A stretch of DNA of 64,000 nt from positions 2,245,322 through 2,309,321 of the forward strand of contig OY735237.1 in NCBI GenBank assembly GCA_963457665.1, given 5' to 3'. Each line of letters opens with the position of its first letter. The stretch's first letter is position 1. Under the pieces are notes generated by a model, which was given only the letters and a program-made list of their open reading frames with translations, made no database searches and had not been told where the DNA came from. A program made the translations under genes and the position numbers. Shown here piece by piece: positions 35,746-46,987 of this stretch. The stretch comes from Thysanoteuthis rhombus (Eukaryota > Mollusca > Cephalopoda > Oegopsida > Thysanoteuthidae).

Positions 35746-38269
35746 TGAAGTATGCTAGAGAAACAAAGTCTCAACGGTTTCTACACTTCATTGTGAGTTG
35801 TATTTTTAGGAGACAGCGTGTTTCATCTTTTTTTTTTCTTCTCTAAACCTATGATTGAACATTCTATTACGAATGTTCAAGTTCAAAATATTTGAAAAGA
35901 TGATAATCTGTAAAAGAAATGTCCAGTGAATATAGAAGGTTCAGTTGGACTTCGTATCCCAATTCTCTAATCTTAACAAACACCTCAGCTGACTAAGTCC
36001 AAGTTGAGTGAAACTTTATTGATTTTAACTCGTAGACACCTCTTATTGAACTACATTATTGGTGAATCGGTTATGGACAAGGTACACAAACTTGTACATA
36101 AAAGTCAAACAAATGTTATTCGTATGTACATAGTCTAAGGAAAATCAATATGGCTTCCTCTTACTTTATTATGAGCGTCACCAAGCATGAGCAGCAATTG
36201 TTTTTACTTTCCAAGGGAGATAACTTGAATATATGCATATTGACAGGTTATTAACTCTAACAGTGTGGGGTCTGGAACTGTTATAGAGCATTCCAATCTG
36301 TTCATGTCGGGTCAGTTTTCTGACTTTTTAACCACTCATATTACCTTGAGATGGCATTAAATGGTTGCTGTTAAAATCCTCCAAATCGTTGTGAGTCATT
36401 GGTCTCCGCTGTCAATAATTCTTCTAATTTAAGAATCGCTTTGGGGTCTCCCCTCAGCTTTAATATTAGTATCTCTATGTCCAGATATAAACCTATAGAA
36501 GCGACACTGAACAGTTCAGTGTTAACTTCAACAAAGCATTTCAAGTAATCTATAGCCGTTGTCCTAATCTGAAATCATACTTGAAAATTAGTCTAAACGT
36601 CATGGGTAGGTAACATTGCTATTGCAAGCTCAAAGACCTCCAATGATAACAAATTGAACAACCGTAGCCATCAAAGATGGCAAAGGGTCTTATCCTTTTC
36701 TATATGTGTGTGTATTAGCTTGTGTTCTAGAACTCCTGGCCATACTGTTTTGTCTACAGACTTGGAAATTGGTATCAGTACTGCCCTAGAATTTAAACAT
36801 TTTTTTTCTTACGACAAGTTTGTGAATAACATCTAGATTCCCCAGAATTTAGATATTTTCAGATATTCTTTTAGTCAATCTTAGATGTTTTCCATTGGAA
36901 AATCATATCATTGTTTACATTGCACCTGCAGAAAATTCAGTTACATAAGTATCTTTCACTGTGAGGTGGAAAAAAACATTTCATTTGTAACAACCTCATT
37001 ATTATTCTCTACCCTTCTGGAAGGTCCCAGATTATCCAAGTTCTAAGTGGCTTCAAAAATGTGTTGAATAAAGAGAGAATCCAAACTACCAACTCTATCA
37101 AAATGGGGAAAAATAATGAAATTTCTCAGATGAAGCATTACCATCTATATATTAATAGACTCAAGTGCTGCCACCTATACATCCTATATCTGATGTAGGA
37201 AATTGAATCACCGTAGCCCCACAAATGGCCTGTCTGACCAACCAGCCAAGTGGTCTACAGATTCTTCTCTCTCTCTGCTTGTGTGTGCGTATATGTTTCT
37301 CCGGGCGTTCCTGGTCACATTTTGGGGGGGTACAACCTGGAAAATTATCATGAGTGCACAACTATGCACCATCTAAAACCGTTTTTTTTTTATTTTTATC
37401 TATTTATTTGTTTTTTCTTTTTTTTTGGGAAAAGAAAACTTTTTTGGGATCTCTGTGGTCATTTTGGACCAACAATGGCGAAATCTTGTTCTGGTATTTT
37501 TTTAAAGATAGTTTTAGTTCTAATTTTTTTGAAGATTTTTTCTGTGTGTGCTTTTTTTTTTTACATGAGATATGGATATCATTATTATTTTTTCATTTTT
37601 CGACTACTTTTTGCATAATTTTTTTAGTTGCTTCTTATCACAACTTTTTGCTCAGGACAATTATTTACCTATAAAATTAAGATGAAGATAAAAAGTTGTC
37701 AAAAAATCTAAAACAATGATTTTATAATACTTTTAATAGTAAAAGTTTTAAAAAAAGTAGAAACATGTTGTGGGATATGTTAGTTTAATAGAGTCGGAAG
37801 AGAAAGTAATCTTGTTCCGTAGTCATGGAGACAAAGAGATATGTGAAATGACAAACGTTCAATATCAAAGAATTTAGGAATTGAAGTTAATTTGTGTGAA
37901 GAGGAGAAAGGACATGATCGTTCAGGTCACCCCTTATGCCTGGGACCAGAAGTGTTTTGGGATTTGGACTTTTTGCTTATACGTAATGAGATACCTTGAG
38001 GGTGGGGCCTGTAATGTAAGGGGAGCAGCTTATTTAAATTTAGTTTTACCTTTCTAGAAACTTAAACTAGGATAACCAAGCTTTTGCTGTGGTCAGATTA
38101 ACTCAAATACCCTAGAAATTGGCCTTGTCTCTCATCTCGTGACATATTGGCTTTTAAGGAGTTTTGCATTCTGGAACATTTTGGTTTCCAGAGTTTCAGG
38201 TAAGGGATACTCGAGCGGCAGTGCAGAAAAAGATGCAAGACAGAGACTGAGAGAAGATCAAGAATAGAA
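35746..38269. other. Spacer between the inverted-duplication arms
   Basis: No recognisable gene or repeat; T-rich at 37380-37620, where long Phe-rich frames are artefacts of poly(T). This stretch would be the loop of a hairpin or the segment affected by inversion between the arms. Confidence 0.5.
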
Positions 38270-38660
38270 ACAAATTGGCAATCAATGTCTTTTGGCAGCA
38301 CTCATGTTTGGGACGATCAATTAGAAAATTTTGAGGAGTGGATGATCAATGAACAAAGTTACCTCTCATGCCTTTTGTTGGGCTGTGATTACTACAAATG
38401 TTTGAATTTTCAAAAAACAAGCGGATGCAAACCGAATCATCAATTTAGCATAAACTTACATTGTAAACTGCCCCAACCCACTAAAAAAATATTTGCGAGA
38501 ATTTTGAATAGAATTTTTGTTTGAATTTTCAATCCTCGAGCTCTATTGGTGTGGCCTGTATGCGTGATACATATATACATAGCCAGCTAGCCTAACCCAC
38601 TTGAAAACTGAAAGAGACCTATAATGGTAGTTTTGTTCAATGGTTTCTGGTATAGAAGGT
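38270..38660 (+). repeat. Dispersed 400-700-bp repeat, plus copy
   Basis: Colinear with 51405-51800 through 'tggcctgtatgcgtgataca'. It lies directly left of a SINE and the right arm of the inverted duplication. Confidence 0.6.
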
Positions 38661-38674
38661 AAAGCATGTCATGT

Positions 38675-39018
38675 CTCTTGAGAGATAACCCCGAATGAAG
38701 TATGGCAGTCGGAGACCAAGTCCCAATTCCAGCTGCATGTCTCAGACAAGTGATCCTTGCAAATCTCAAGTCTGGTTGAGACCAGGACTTGATACCTACA
38801 AGATTTTCTGAACACCCTCTTAGCAGAATGCAAGTCAACTAAAGGAATAACATCACCCTAATCACACAGCTTAGAGTCTACTCAATTAGCTGCTGTGTGC
38901 ACAGGGACATTTGTCCTAATAGAGAGTTTTGCACTCTTCTTTGCTCATACTGGGAATCTAACCCAGGAGCTTCTGGGTGTGAGGCAGACGTGCTAACCAT
39001 TACACTATCCGAGCAGAT
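38675..39018 (-). mobile_element. tRNA-Val-like SINE, minus strand
   Basis: The head at 39018-38946 is identical to the copy at 35480. The body runs left to about 38675 with ordinary divergence, including 'gcaagtcaactaaaggaat'. It is part of the inverted duplication for its first ~160 bp. Confidence 0.7.
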
Positions 39019-39195
39019 GTTCAATCACAGGGATCTTACAAAAACCAAACTACACTAAAATGATCCCCCTCCTGACCCCCCCCGTCCCTACCCCCTCTGT
39101 CATCTCTGTCAGCATCAGTCATTTCCAAATAGTTTTTTCTAATTCTGGACATCTCAACTCAATTGGTCGAAACTTGATTGTTTATACAACAAAGT
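38857..39195 (-). repeat. Right copy of the 339-bp inverted duplication
   Basis: Inverted relative to 35303-35641, with 3215 bp between the copies. Its left boundary lies in the body of one SINE and its right boundary abuts the matching part of the body of a second SINE (39196-39341), which suggests SINE-mediated recombination or template switching. Confidence 0.85.
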
Positions 39196-39341
39196 TTAGG
39201 GTGTATTCAATTAGCTGTTATGTTCGCAGGGGAATTTTTCCTAATGAAGAGTTTTCTGCACACTTCACTTATATCGGGAATCTAATCTAGGACCTTCTGT
39301 GTGTGAGATGGACGTGCTAACCATTACCCCATTGAAATAGA
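39196..39341 (-). mobile_element. tRNA-Val-like SINE, head and part of body
   Basis: On the minus strand, A-box 'atggttagcacgtccatc', then 'aggtcctagattagattccc', then the body up to 'attgaatacaccct'. It is cut off at 39196 by the start of the inverted duplication. Confidence 0.6.
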
Positions 39342-39344
39342 CTT

Positions 39345-39349
<5 letters not shown>

Positions 39350-39400
<51 letters not shown>

Positions 39401-39402
39401 AC
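39350..39402. repeat. (TA)n(TG)n microsatellite
   Basis: Directly follows the SINE head at 39196-39341. Confidence 0.9.
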
Positions 39403-39465
39403 AAAATAGAAATTTGCTCTGAATTTACTTTATAACTATAAAAACCTTTCTACAATACTGACACA

Positions 39466-39978
39466 TTACAACAATAACAATAATAATAATCAGTAATAAC
39501 AATAAATAATGATAATTGATTATCAGTAACAATAATAATAATAATCAGTAACAATAATTAATGATTATTAATAATCAGTAACAATGATAGATAATGATAA
39601 CAACCAGTAACTAATATATGATAATAATCAGTAATAATGATAGACAATGATAATAACAATCAGTAACTAATATATAATAATCAGTAACAACAATAATAAT
39701 AATAATAATCAGTAACTGATAACAATAATTGATAATCAGTAATAATAAGTAGTAATAGTTAATAATCAGTAACAATAATAAATAATGATAATAATTCGTA
39801 ACTAATAAATAATAATCAGTAACAATAATAAATAATAATAGTTAATAATCAGTAACAACAATGAATAATAATAATAATCAGTAACTAATATATGATAATG
39901 ATTGATAATCAGTAACAATGATAATGATCAGTATCAATAATAATAATCAATAATGATAATGTTAATAATAATAATTAT
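39466..39978. repeat. CAGTAA-rich imperfect minisatellite
   Basis: About 510 bp built of AATAAT runs with the word AATCAGTAAC or CAGTAACTAAT repeated roughly 15-20 times at irregular 20-50-bp spacing. Almost no C other than in CAGTAA/CAACA words. Confidence 0.8.
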
Positions 39979-40504
39979 GGCGAAGAAACTGGGTTTTATT
40001 GACTTCTAAAATGAATCGCTTGAAGCAAGGAAAGTTGGCTAAATTTTCTGTAAATTTTTTCTTCACAAGTCACTGGTAAAATGTGGGTCGTATTATTCAC
40101 AAAAAATAAAGCTTTTTACAAACAAAAATAAATCTCATACATGAATAACTCCATTGTAAATCAATCTAGATGTGAAAGTATTTATTTTTTTCAATATTTA
40201 AAACCTACAAGCCGAGACTGCATATGAACACTGGTAGTAGTGGGGGAGGGATATATCTGGAGTAGATATGATCTGGGATGGATACGAAATGAGAGAGAGA
40301 GATATGTACAGACTGAGATAGATTGATAGATGAATATATAGATATGAAAGACCGAGCTGACCTTTGGTAAACTCGATTTGTGTTTTTTCGATTTCTGGTG
40401 AATTTGAAAATCCAGTGTGAAGAATGCCCTGAACAAGAAGTTTCAAAAGAGTCAACAGTTATCTCCCTTTGTTCATCTTGTTTTTTAATAGGTTGAAATG
40501 AGTT

Positions 40505-40650
40505 GACAAAGTTGAGTGATTACATAATCTAGGCCAAATGATATATTTATCATGTAATATCGGGAGATATAATCAAATAGATCTTCAACTTAATATAAAG
40601 CAATTTATAATCTTTCTGTCGGATTATGTATTTATTTCCTAATAACACAC
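40505..40650 (+). mobile_element. Body and 3' end of the same SINE
   Basis: 'ataatctaggccaaatgata' through 'aatctttctgtcggattatg' matches 16015-16160, again ending at a (TA)n tract. Confidence 0.5.
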
Positions 40651-40679
40651 ATATATATATATATACATATATATAACCC

Positions 40680-41045
40680 CTCCATTTACACTATCCCTAA
40701 CATACCAAAAAATCTAACTCCACATCACTACCCCCTACCCTGCCGCACTTTGCCCTCCCCAAGACCAACTGCTGCTGCTTAACCAAAGACCTGATACCTA
40801 ACTGGACATTCTCCCACTCAGCAGGAGGCCTCCAGCAGCTCTTACAACATAATTTACCCACAATGCATAGTTCCTGATAGTGGACTCTGGTTCCACATGG
40901 GAACTTTTAACACATACTCACACAGCACACACCACTGAAGATGGGAAGAATCCCGAAACATGTCTAGACAATTTACATCTAAGGATTAATAAACCTTACC
41001 TCTAAACACCTTACTCCCAAGTCTATCTCACTCTTTACAGTACAC
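40680..41045 (+). mobile_element. Unclassified C-rich element end with hammerhead-like motif at 40935-40959
   Basis: A C/A-rich stretch lacking G runs is unlike its AT-rich flanks and is bounded on both sides by (TA)n. It contains CTGAAGA, a GGGA/TCCC stem and GAAAC at 40935-40959. A short Ala/Leu/Pro-rich reading is possible but no protein was recognised. Confidence 0.3.
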
Positions 41046-41274
41046 ATTATATATATATATATATGTATATATATCTGTATATATGTATATATATATGCAC
41101 ACAATAATATGGTTTTGATTAGCCCCGGTTTTGATGTGGCATGGTCATAGTATTGCTGTACAAATCAATTTAATGAAATACAAGCTGAAAAAAACATTGA
41201 ATTATAATGAGAAGAGTGCAGTTTTTAAAAATATAGAATATTTTGGAAGGAATTAACCACACTAATCATGGTAT

Positions 41275-41771
41275 CCATCATCACCATCATCATCATCATC
41301 AGCCTTCTATTGTCCACCATTGGATATACACCATCCCCAGGATTTGCTAAACCTCTCTATAGTGGGTGTCACAGAGCCAGTATTTTCAGATTTTATCTAT
41401 TTCATCTCCCCAATTTGTATTCTGTCGGCCTCAGTTTCGCATGTGATCTCTGGGGATCCATGTTGTGAGTCGTGATGTCCATCAGTTGTCTGGCATTCTT
41501 GTAACATGACCAGCCCATTGCCATTACAGTTTTCTTATAGATTCTATGATGTCTCAGACTCCTGTTTTCTCCCTGATATACTGTGCTGTCTTGTGATCTC
41601 TCCATGTAAGGTTGAGCATGATTCTCTTGTGCACATTACAGGATTTTCAGTTTGAAGGTCAATCTTTTGGTTAGGTCCCATGTTTCAGCTCCATAGGTGA
41701 CGATCTGGAGGATGCATTGGTTGTATCCCCTTCTTGTTAGGACGTGGGATTTTTTTGTTCTTGAAATTGTA
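41275..41771 (-). mobile_element. RTE-like retrotransposon, 5'-truncated, minus strand
   Basis: A (ATC)n tail at 41275-41301 is followed by the reverse complement of the conserved 3' end through WAGHVTRMP and up to the thumb region. It reaches about as far 5' as the copy at 11 kb. Several stops. Confidence 0.75.
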
Positions 41772-41857
41772 GGTATGCAACTATATATAAGCCTGAATTA
41801 TCAAGTGAACAATTAGGGAAATAATTGCATTTAAACTATGTTTGTTATACTAATATG

Positions 41858-42040
41858 TTTCGCCTTCCGGCTATGTCAAGAAATTTCTTCGTGATTTTAA
41901 ATAATTAATGTTTATGCTTGCCCAGAATAATATTTTGTGACTTTATTCTGTTGAAAAAACAAACTTTTCAAGATTGTTTCATTTCAAATGACTTCTTTGA
42001 CAGAAGTGGAAGGTGAAACATGTTAGGATAATAAAGTTGA
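41858..42040. repeat. Inverted pair of 'GAAACAT' stem-loop motifs
   Basis: At about 41860-41895 (minus) and 41998-42040 (plus) lie similar ~40-bp words: TTGACATAGCCGGAAGGCGA and TTGACAGAAGTGGAAGGTGA, each followed by AACAT. They face each other about 100 bp apart and look like degraded relatives of the hammerhead-like family. Confidence 0.35.
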
Positions 42041-42077
42041 TTCAAATGATACTGTTTTCTATATTTTCCAATTTATT

Positions 42078-42842
42078 ATATGGTCAGATATATCCACATA
42101 CTCACCATATGTGACTATTTATACATATATATATACATATATATATATATGTATAGAACACACACAGACATACATATATATAAACAAATATATATAAATA
42201 TATATATACATATATACACACATATATATAAATATATATATGAATATATATGTATAAATATATGAATATATATATATATATATATATATATGAATAAATA
42301 GATATATAAATATATATGCACATAAATACATATATATATAAATAAATAGATATATAAATATATATTTATTAATAAATATATAGATGCACATTTGTATAGA
42401 TATATTCATTTATATAAACATGTGCACATACAAAAATACATATATATATATATATATACGAATATATATATGTGTGTGTGTATACACATATATGTATATA
42501 TGAATATATATGTATATACACATATGTATACATAAATATATATGTATATACTCATGCATATGTATATGTATATATAGATATATATGTATAAACACATTTA
42601 TATGCATATAAAGATATATACACAACCATATAGATATATATGTATATACACATGTATATATAAATATATATACATATATATATATATAAATATATATAGA
42701 TACACGCACATATATATATTTATATAAACATATATATATATAAACATATATATACACATATATATGCATATATACACACATATATATGTATATGTAAATA
42801 TATACACATACATATATATATATGTATATATATGTATATATA
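42078..42842. repeat. Long compound TATA/TACA array
   Basis: About 765 bp of interrupted (TA)n with periodic TACACA, GAATATAT and AAATATAT words. Long Tyr/Ile frames across it are artefacts of the repeat. Confidence 0.9.
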
Positions 42843-42884
42843 TTAGGGGTAGTCTGTGTAAGTAAGCCTTGTTTCACAAAATGA

Positions 42885-43075
42885 ATGATATTTAGTATAA
42901 AATAATATCAATATACAATACACGTAATACCCGGTATAAAATGATAAACTAAATGGATGACATAAGCTATATAGTAAGAAGGGGGGGGGGGGTGTTTGAT
43001 CAACACTGCTGGGGTATCACGTTAATATAACTGTTTTGTTTTTAAAATCCCATAAACAATTACATGATAAACACT
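42885..43075 (+). mobile_element. TA-associated dispersed repeat, joined to the Tc1-like relic
   Basis: It contains 'tgtttgatcaacactgctgg' and 'aactgttttgtttttaaaat', shared with 9870-10230, 16240-16618, 52365-52700 and 63830-64000. Here it continues directly into transposase-like sequence, so the family may derive from a Tc1/mariner element. Confidence 0.55.
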
Positions 43076-43079
43076 ATGA

Positions 43080-43395
43080 CTGGTTTGTGGCTTCTCTTTT
43101 CTTCCCCCTGATTAAAGCTATCAGCAATTTGTTCCATAGTTGCCTTCTTACTGGCTCATACTCAAGTGGAAAGTCTCCTATCACTTACATTGTTTTGGCT
43201 GCCCAATCCCTTATCAATGGTTGGTGATTTTACCTTTCCAGGCCCACTGCTGTTAGGTAGTCACTGATCATGAGTAACCAACAAGCTGTGACATTTTGTG
43301 TATCTTCTGGCCATACCAATTTGGTCTTTATGAAAGTCACTCAAATCCGTGGTCCTGTCCACAACAATAGTATTCAACATCAAAATGAAGTATTC
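43080..43395 (-). pseudogene. Tc1/mariner-type transposase relic (N-terminal region)
   Basis: The minus strand from 43348 encodes DRTTDLSDFHKDQIGMARRY, matching the first helix-turn-helix of Tc1-like transposases (pattern LSDFxxxQIxxAR). In the same frame, after a stop, it reads IDKGLGSQNNVSDRRLST, two more stops, then ASKKATMEQIADSFNQG, matching the second DNA-binding helix (RRLxxLVxxxxxATxxQIA). Three stops show that it is dead. The catalytic DDE part is not seen. It runs into the dispersed repeat at 42885-43075. Confidence 0.65.
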
Positions 43396-43655
43396 GATAC
43401 TGGCTTTTCTGTGACTTGCAAAATTGCTATGAGACAGCAGGTGTCATTCTTACCACATGTCACAGGTCATAATATTTTGGCTCACCAGTCTATATTAATA
43501 TATACACAGATTTTTAAATGTACAAGTAATGTGAATATGTATACACGCTCATATACATATACACACACACTAAATCAATAAGATTTATGCTTTCTCCCTC
43601 TTTGTCAATGTAAGCACATACATGCACTCAAATATAGCTAGAGATACGCAATAAA

Positions 43656-43658
<3 letters not shown>

Positions 43659-43717
<59 letters not shown>
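43659..43717. repeat. (TA)n microsatellite
   Basis: Direct reading. Confidence 0.9.
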
Positions 43718-43719
<2 letters not shown>

Positions 43720-43720
<1 letters not shown>

Positions 43721-44672
43721 GCACACAATGGCCTATTTACACTTATATTAGACAATCATATACATATACACAATATTAAATCAATAATATATCTACGTTC
43801 CCCTTCCACCAAATAAGAACACACACACACACACACACACATATGTATATATACCAAGGGATTCAATATACACATCAAAAGCTGTACACATATATACAAA
43901 TGTATATACATAACAACTTCCTAACACTCACGTATACGTTCGTACAGTTTTAAGCAAATAAGCCTTCTGCTCTTCCTATAGAGAAAAGGATTATATCCAA
44001 CCTGTCTGAACAGCTGACATCACTTTCCTTACCCTTCCCACACCTTAATCTACCCGCAGAAACGAAGCCAAGGGTGATTGGCCCGAGGGAGATGGAGATG
44101 GAGGCAGTACGGGAGGGACACTCACTGCCTTTACAAGATGACCGATCACATGGACATTGGCAACCAAGCCGGACAGACTTAATTTATCAAAAGAAAATAA
44201 CGATCGAAGATTTACCCCCACCCTCGCCCCTATGCCTCAAATCCCCTCCCCAACCATATGTCCTACTGGACACCACCAAACTCACCCCCAAACCCTAACG
44301 AAAACCTCATCTTTCTATCACAACCAAGCATTTCCGATGTAGACGTCCCCAAGATGTGTTTACCCTCCTCGTGATGATGAAAATGAATTTCTGACCGATC
44401 CACATGTTTTGTGACCAGACATTTTCATGACACGGATGTCTTTATGACCAGAATGTTTTACGACACAAATGTTTCATGACGAGAAAATTAAAGAAAAAAC
44501 TTTGTTTGAAATATGAAGGAAACAAACATACAAAAAAATGGCCTTTTATAATTGTTTGATGTTCGCAAGTACCACAAAGTTTTCAGCCTCAAAAGTAAAA
44601 AGGTATTTATGTTTCATCTTCATTTTCTTTTTCCTCTTTATCTTCATCTTCTTCTTCTTCTTCTTCAGCGTT
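43720..44672. other. Mostly unassigned; moderately GC-rich stretch
   Basis: 44050-44330 is C/A-rich with several short open frames in different phases, none with splice signals I trust. The ~17-bp repeat lies at 44397. Confidence 0.4.
44397..44485 (+). repeat. Degenerate ~17-bp tandem repeat
   Basis: Successive units resemble TGTTTCATGACCAGAAA: 'tgttttgtgaccagaca', 'ttttcatgacacgga', 'tgtctttatgaccagaa', 'tgttttacgacacaaa', 'tgtttcatgacgagaaa'. Confidence 0.5.
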
Positions 44673-44990
44673 TCATCATCATCATCCTTTTGGTGTCTGT
44701 CGTTGGACATAGACGTTTCCTAAGATTCACTAGATCTCTCTATCATGGGCATTGTGGAGCCAGTACTTTCTGAATTTATCTAGCTCTTCACGCCATCTTA
44801 CTTCCTGTCGGCCACTATTTCATATATGATCTCTGGAGATCCACGTTGTGAGTAGTGATGTCCAGTAGTGGTCTGACACTCTTGCAACATGTCCAGCCCA
44901 TTGCCATTTGAGTTTTTTAACTGTTTTTCTGATGTCTCGGACTCCTGTCTTTTCTCTAAAATACTGTCTTGTCTTATCATCTCTCCACGC
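44673..44990 (-). mobile_element. RTE-like retrotransposon fragment, minus strand
   Basis: The tail (ATC)n at 44673-44686 is followed by the 3' domain with 'gtcgttggacatagacg'. It is more diverged than other copies, with frame-breaking changes. Confidence 0.7.
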
Positions 44991-45039
44991 GAATTATTTT
45001 TTCTCCCCTTTTCACCTGAAAGCATTGCCGGTTTTAAAC

Positions 45040-45590
45040 TTGATAAGACCCTAACCTATATAAAGCCTGAAGACCCCTTGTTTAATCAGAACCCCTTTTC
45101 CATGCCGACCATGACTATGCTAACTTCTACTATGTATTGCCGGCAAACCATTCTATCTATCTTCCCAGCTTATGTCTGCTATTCTACTGTGTTCGCTATC
45201 TTTGGAGCACCAATCTGTTAACCTTTGGCACCATATGTTATCCTTTCATCTTGCTCGATGTCCAGCCCATCTCCATTTTTGACTGTTAATTATTTCTATC
45301 GATATCTTTTACTTTGGTCCGTTCTCTTATCCATGCTATTTTTTTCATCTCTTTGAGTTATTCCTAACCGAGGAAGCAAATCAAAGACAACATATAACAA
45401 TAAGATGGAAAGCATTTGGTAAATATAGAGACTTGTTACACATCGCCATTATACTCTAAACGTAAAGTGTACATGGATTTATGATACCAGCAATGATTTA
45501 AGGATGTGAAACATGTAAACAAACTAAATCGCTTGGAAATAAACTCAGAATCACACCGAGAGCCATGGAAAGAGCAATGTTAGAAAACTA
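45040..45590 (-). mobile_element. Second RTE-like lineage with a 5' inversion
   Basis: The minus strand from 45373 leftward encodes LGITQRDEKN, then IRERTKVKDI, WAGH and KDNIWC: the C-terminal region of a different RTE-type lineage. Directly adjacent, the plus strand from 45369 to 45588 encodes EEANQRQHITIRWKAFGKYR and ends RAMERAMLE. In intact elements AML is followed by G-(I/V)-(S/T)-x-R-D, so the two parts meet where they would be continuous if one were flipped. This is the signature of twin priming. Stops are present in both parts. Confidence 0.6.
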
Positions 45591-45894
45591 ATCAGATCAC
45601 TTGAAAAAAAAAAACATGAGCCGTTTAAATTCTGAATTATATTGAGCTCCCTGAAGATTATGAAGATTGTTTAGATTATGTCTACACTTAACATTGTCTG
45701 GATACTTTCGACAAAATGTCACAGAAAAAAACCCAGATTATCTGAAAAAAAAATGCTTGTAAAATTCACAGTTCACTTGTTCCTGTTGGTATGAAACCTG
45801 AAAGCATTCGTCAATTTTTATCGAGTTTTTATCGAAAGTTTTCCTGGAAACATATCCTGCCAAATGAATTATTTCTTGTATTATATGTTGCATC

Positions 45895-46100
45895 GTAATT
45901 GGGGGGCCTAGCTAGAGATTGGGGGGTCAGGGGTGCTTGACTCCTTGAAGGGCCCCTCCAAAAATTAGTGAGCTTTGTTAGTGTACAATGTCAGTTGAAA
46001 TGCAGTAGGTGGAATACTATCTATAAAGCTTTTGGTGGCCCTTCCATTTGGGGCTCAGGTGGGGGGGGGCATTTCCAAATAGCCCACTCCCTCATTTACA
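45895..46100 (+). repeat. G-rich dispersed repeat, copy 1
   Basis: 'tagtgtacaatgtcagttg'-type text is flanked by 'ggcttgactccttgaagggc'-like words and G runs. Its layout resembles 53695-53870 (gggcacttg, ttgagggcactcctcca, agcttttgg). Confidence 0.35.
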
Positions 46101-46204
46101 TCTCTGATTATCAACCAATAATAAAGTCTTACTAATATTCTCTAATAATTTTATTAGTTGCTCTTCATTGCACTTGAACTGTTGCTCTTCGCGTACCTTT
46201 CACC

Positions 46205-46300
46205 TAAAGAAGCCACCTAGTAGCTCATCCGGTATGAGCAGTGCAGTACATAAGCAGCTTCCCGCGTTAAAAAAGACAGAAGTTCGAGTCTTGCCTCGAG
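46205..46300 (+). mobile_element. tRNA-like fragment
   Basis: TAGCTCATCCGGTATGAGC resembles an A-box and AGAAGTTCGAGTCTTGCC a B-box, spaced by about 45 bp, longer than in a standard tRNA. Probably a SINE head. Confidence 0.4.
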
Positions 46301-46921
46301 CTTATCCGTTACTCTCTATATCTGTCCTATGCTGTTTTCAACTCACTGTCGTAGACTGACGTCCTGGTTAGTTGGGACGAACAAACAACTAAAAATCAAG
46401 GAGAAAGAAAATACAAATGAAAGATTAATAATAAAGGTTGATAAAGCTTCACTCAAAGAAAATAAATAGTTCAAGATGATATTGTGGTCAGGGATACTAC
46501 TAGCGTCGAAACAATAATAAATACGATGCCAATAAGGGGATCAGGGGTAAACGAAGAGCAGGCTCGAAAGTTAGATTTCATCTTTTGGCAAACTTGGGTT
46601 CTCGTAACTTGTTTGGTAAGAGAAGATGGTATCCATGCTTCCGTAGGGCAAAAGGTGGGATGAGTTTGTGTCTCACTGGGAACTTAACTTTTCCGATTCG
46701 CCCTATTTACTTACTAGGCAATCAGGCCAAGTGAGTTGAGATGAAAAGCAACAAAAATTCAGGATGAAAGAAAATACTTGTCAAAAATTCATGAGTTTCA
46801 CATTTCTCCTTTTTACATGAGCAAAACAGATGAACTAGAATATGATGAAAGTAAAAAAAATTATGAATGATTTAAGTTTGTCTAATGAATGAAGGTCATC
46901 TATAATTCTGGTCCTGTATGC

Positions 46922-46922
<1 letters not shown>

Positions 46923-46981
<59 letters not shown>
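46923..46981. repeat. (TA)n microsatellite
   Basis: Abuts the 3' end of the second SINE family. Confidence 0.9.

Positions 46982-46987
<6 letters not shown>

Noticed and set aside
37354-37674. Phe-rich membrane-like frames
   Set aside because: Artefacts of poly(T) tracts; both overlapping frames look equally hydrophobic.
42100-42880. Long Ile/Tyr frames
   Set aside because: Pure translation of the TATA/TACA array.
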